The notes under the pieces: generated by a model | Database searches by the model: none | Told to the model about the DNA's origin: nothing | Seen by the model: only the letters and a program-made list of their open reading frames with translations | Source: Phenylobacterium sp. Root1290 | Lineage (GTDB): Bacteria > Pseudomonadota > Alphaproteobacteria > Caulobacterales > Caulobacteraceae | Direction: 5' to 3' | DNA: 64,000 bases | NCBI RefSeq assembly: GCF_001425305.1 | Contig: NZ_LMEE01000002.1 | Location: forward strand, 320,191 to 384,190 | Part shown: one piece after another, positions 62,387 through 64,000 of the stretch | Layout of the letters: each line of letters opens with the position of its first letter | Position numbering within the stretch: the first letter of the stretch is position 1 | Made by a program: the position numbers and the translations under genes

Positions 62387-62719
62387 TCAGCCCTGTTCGA
62401 CAGGCTCGATCAGAAAGTGACGGCCGTCCCGATCCTCGATCTCGACCACCCAGATGTCGGGGTCGATGCGGATCGCGCGCTCGATGTAGCGATCGAGATC
62501 TGCCTCCTGGTCAGACAACGCCGGCCGCATCCAGATCCGCTCGCCGTCGCCGCGCGTGGCCTCGGCATAGAGGCGGCTGGTCCCCTCGCCCCGGTTCAGC
62601 ACCTTGACCAGCACGCTGCCGGCCCGAGCGTCGCCCTTGCGCACGACCACGGCGAAGCCTCCGCCCAGCTCAACGCGGCGGATCAGGGCCGCGACCCAGA
62701 TGTCGGTGGAAAGCAGCAT
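62387..62719 (-). CDS. DUF1491-family protein
   Basis: A 110-residue protein that matches my recollection of the alphaproteobacterial DUF1491 family: a start with WVAALIRRVE, a central GSVLVKVLNRG strand pair, the RDGRHFLIEP end and a Tyr/Arg-rich helix (DRYIERAIRIDPDIWVVEIED). Its function is unknown. It is divergent from the exported unknown gene at 62811. Confidence 0.8.
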   Translation of the reverse strand: MLLSTDIWVAALIRRVELGGGFAVVVRKGDARAGSVLVKVLNRGEGTSRLYAEATRGDGERIWMRPALSDQEADLDRYIERAIRIDPDIWVVEIEDRDGRHFLIEPVEQG

Positions 62720-62810
62720 GGCGTTGGCGCGGTCTCGATAACGGAACGGAAAGGCCGAACCTCTAGGCTCGGCCGCAACATCTCGAACCTATACGAGAAA
62801 AACAAAAGGC

Positions 62811-63722
62811 ATGACGAGTACGCGCAGAACCGCGCGGCGCGTCGTGTGTGGATGGATGGGGCTGGCCGCGGCGGGGGGGCTTCTCGCTGCGCCCGGGGTT
62901 TCGGTCGCAGCCGCCGCCGACCTCTTCTACGAACGCACGGTGATGACCGCCGCCGACGCAAGGTGCGGCCTGTTCGCGCCCCCCGTCGGCGCGGCGCTGG
63001 CGGCTGGCCGCATGCAGGCGCACGGCGCGGCGATCCGGTCGGGCGCCGACAAGGCCGATCTGGCCCAGCTTGAACGACGCGCCCGCGCCAAGGCCGCCGC
63101 CACCCCCTGCCGCTCGGCCGACATGACCCTGGCGGCCGGCCGCGTGCGCGAGGCCTTCGAAGGCTACGCGCAGCTCAGCCGCATGACCTATCCGGGCGAG
63201 ATCTCCGAGTGGCGCGCGGACCGCTCCGGCGGCGTGCGTTGGCGCCTGCAGCAAACCGCCAGTTTCGGCTGGAACAAGATGGTGTTCGGGCTGGCCGGCC
63301 GCGAAGGCGCCAACGCCCTGATGACCGTCGCCACCTTCGCCGACGGCAAGGCGCCCTATGGTGCGCGCCTGGTGCTGCGCGACACCGACGCGACGCTGGG
63401 GCCCTATCTGGACGCCCGAGGCCAACCCCTGACCAAGCTGCCCCTGGCGCGGCGCCTGCCGCCGGAGACCGCGCGCAACGCCTACACCGCCGAAGCGCGC
63501 AGCCCCGCGGGCCAGGATCTGCTGCCCAAGGAGTTCAAGTCCGGTTGGGCGTTCCGCTTTCCGGCCGCGGCGGCGCACGCCCTGGCCGAGCTTGATCCGC
63601 GCGAAGCGGTGGCGGTGGAGTTCCTATTTGCCGGATCGGACGGAGAGGTCGTTCGTCGCGCCTATGTCGAGGTGGGCGACTTCGCGGCCGGCCGCGCCTT
63701 CCTGCAGGTCGCTTCCCGCTAG
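62811..63722 (+). CDS. Exported protein of unknown function (303 aa)
   Basis: A 303-residue protein with an N-terminal signal peptide (about 8-36; RRVVCGWMGLAAAGGLLAAPG, ending near VAAAA) and a mostly helical first part (about 40-130) with two cysteines (C52 and C100) that could pair in the periplasm. A beta-rich second part (about 130-300) follows. I recognise no domain. It converges on the kinase gene at the window edge with a four-base overlap. Confidence 0.7.
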   Translation: MTSTRRTARRVVCGWMGLAAAGGLLAAPGVSVAAAADLFYERTVMTAADARCGLFAPPVGAALAAGRMQAHGAAIRSGADKADLAQLERRARAKAAATPCRSADMTLAAGRVREAFEGYAQLSRMTYPGEISEWRADRSGGVRWRLQQTASFGWNKMVFGLAGREGANALMTVATFADGKAPYGARLVLRDTDATLGPYLDARGQPLTKLPLARRLPPETARNAYTAEARSPAGQDLLPKEFKSGWAFRFPAAAAHALAELDPREAVAVEFLFAGSDGEVVRRAYVEVGDFAAGRAFLQVASR

Positions 63723-64000
63723 ACCTCGTTGGCGGCCTGCGGATGGTCGATCACCGGCAGTCGGACCGTCACCGTGGTGCCCTCGCCCAACCGGCTTTCC
63801 ATGACCATTTCGCCGCCATGCAGTTCAGCGAACGAGCGCACCAGGGACAGGCCAAGCCCGGTCCCGGCCGCCTTTTGCGCCGCGCCGCCCGCCTGTTCGA
63901 ACGGGCGGCCGAGACGCTGAACGTCTTCCGGACCGATCCCGACCCCCGTGTCCGCCACGATCAGTTCCATTACCGAACCGTCTGCGTGCAGGGTCACGGT
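63719..64000 (-). CDS. C-terminal end of a sensor histidine kinase (5' end outside window)
   Basis: The visible 94 residues are the end of a HATPase domain, with the N/G1-type ADTGVGIGPED box, an F-box-like GRPFEQAGG segment and the G2-type GTGLGLSLVRSFAELHGGEM motif. There is no receiver domain after it. The frame is open to the right edge, so the kinase core and sensor lie outside the window and the identity cannot be fixed. Confidence 0.85.
   Translation of the reverse strand, partial: TVTLHADGSVMELIVADTGVGIGPEDVQRLGRPFEQAGGAAQKAAGTGLGLSLVRSFAELHGGEMVMESRLGEGTTVTVRLPVIDHPQAANEV

Overview
The window is a 64 kb piece of high-GC alphaproteobacterial chromosome, almost certainly from the Caulobacteraceae (Caulobacter, Phenylobacterium or a close relative). 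The best markers are a PleC-type cell-cycle histidine kinase with its phospho-acceptor at the expected position (His611), a methionine synthase split into two genes, a CAU-1-like subclass B3 metallo-beta-lactamase, the order ccmI-ccmE-ccmF-ccmH-degP-response regulator-kinase-glnE, and DUF2336 and DUF1491 proteins. I saw no rRNA, tRNA, CRISPR array, transposase or prophage gene. Coding density is very high and no gene-free stretch reaches 300 bases. The genus is an inference, not a database match.

Left edge (1-2.3 kb): the 3' part of a large gene with clearly lower GC than its neighbours, which I read tentatively as the C-terminal sensor region of a giant STAND/Avs-like NTPase. It is probably the end of an acquired defence region lying just beyond the window. 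From 2.3 to 8.9 kb is a methionine/one-carbon operon on the minus strand: an ArsR-methyltransferase fusion regulator, metF, a secreted B3 metallo-beta-lactamase, the homocysteine-binding half of MetH and the cobalamin half of MetH. An 18-bp perfect palindrome sits just before the regulator start. From 9 to 23 kb are a 2-hydroxyacid dehydrogenase, a P-loop kinase-like protein, a YgiD-type dioxygenase, EttA, a CsbD stress protein with an EcfG-type promoter, a TonB-dependent receptor, a YfbK-like vWA protein, a glycosyltransferase, a pair of acyl-CoA dehydrogenases and an OmpW porin.

23-45 kb is rich in signalling and envelope genes: pepN; a stand-alone receiver protein followed by pleC; an ECF sigma/anti-sigma/periplasmic-sensor trio; glnE; a FeuPQ-like two-component pair with DegP; the System I cytochrome c maturation operon ccmIEFH; an unknown helical protein; and a PepSY/PhoP/PhoQ-like trio. 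45-64 kb holds a DnaJ-like co-chaperone, a YcgN-type Cys-cluster protein, penicillin-binding protein 1A, Uup, a SPOR-domain protein, a MASE1-type hybrid kinase, an NMT1/THI5-type ABC importer, a three-gene locus with a DUF2336 protein and two unknown proteins, prfC, small conserved unknowns, and the 3' end of another histidine kinase.

Most genes are ordinary core genome. The points of most interest are the low-GC STAND-like fragment at the left edge, the beta-lactamase built into a methionine operon, small hairpins whose 3' arm supplies the ribosome-binding site (metH second half and the ABC ATPase), several candidate operators with good geometry, a sigma/anti-sigma/CnrX-like trio whose sensor lacks any His or Cys, and a striking number of convergent gene pairs overlapping by exactly four bases.
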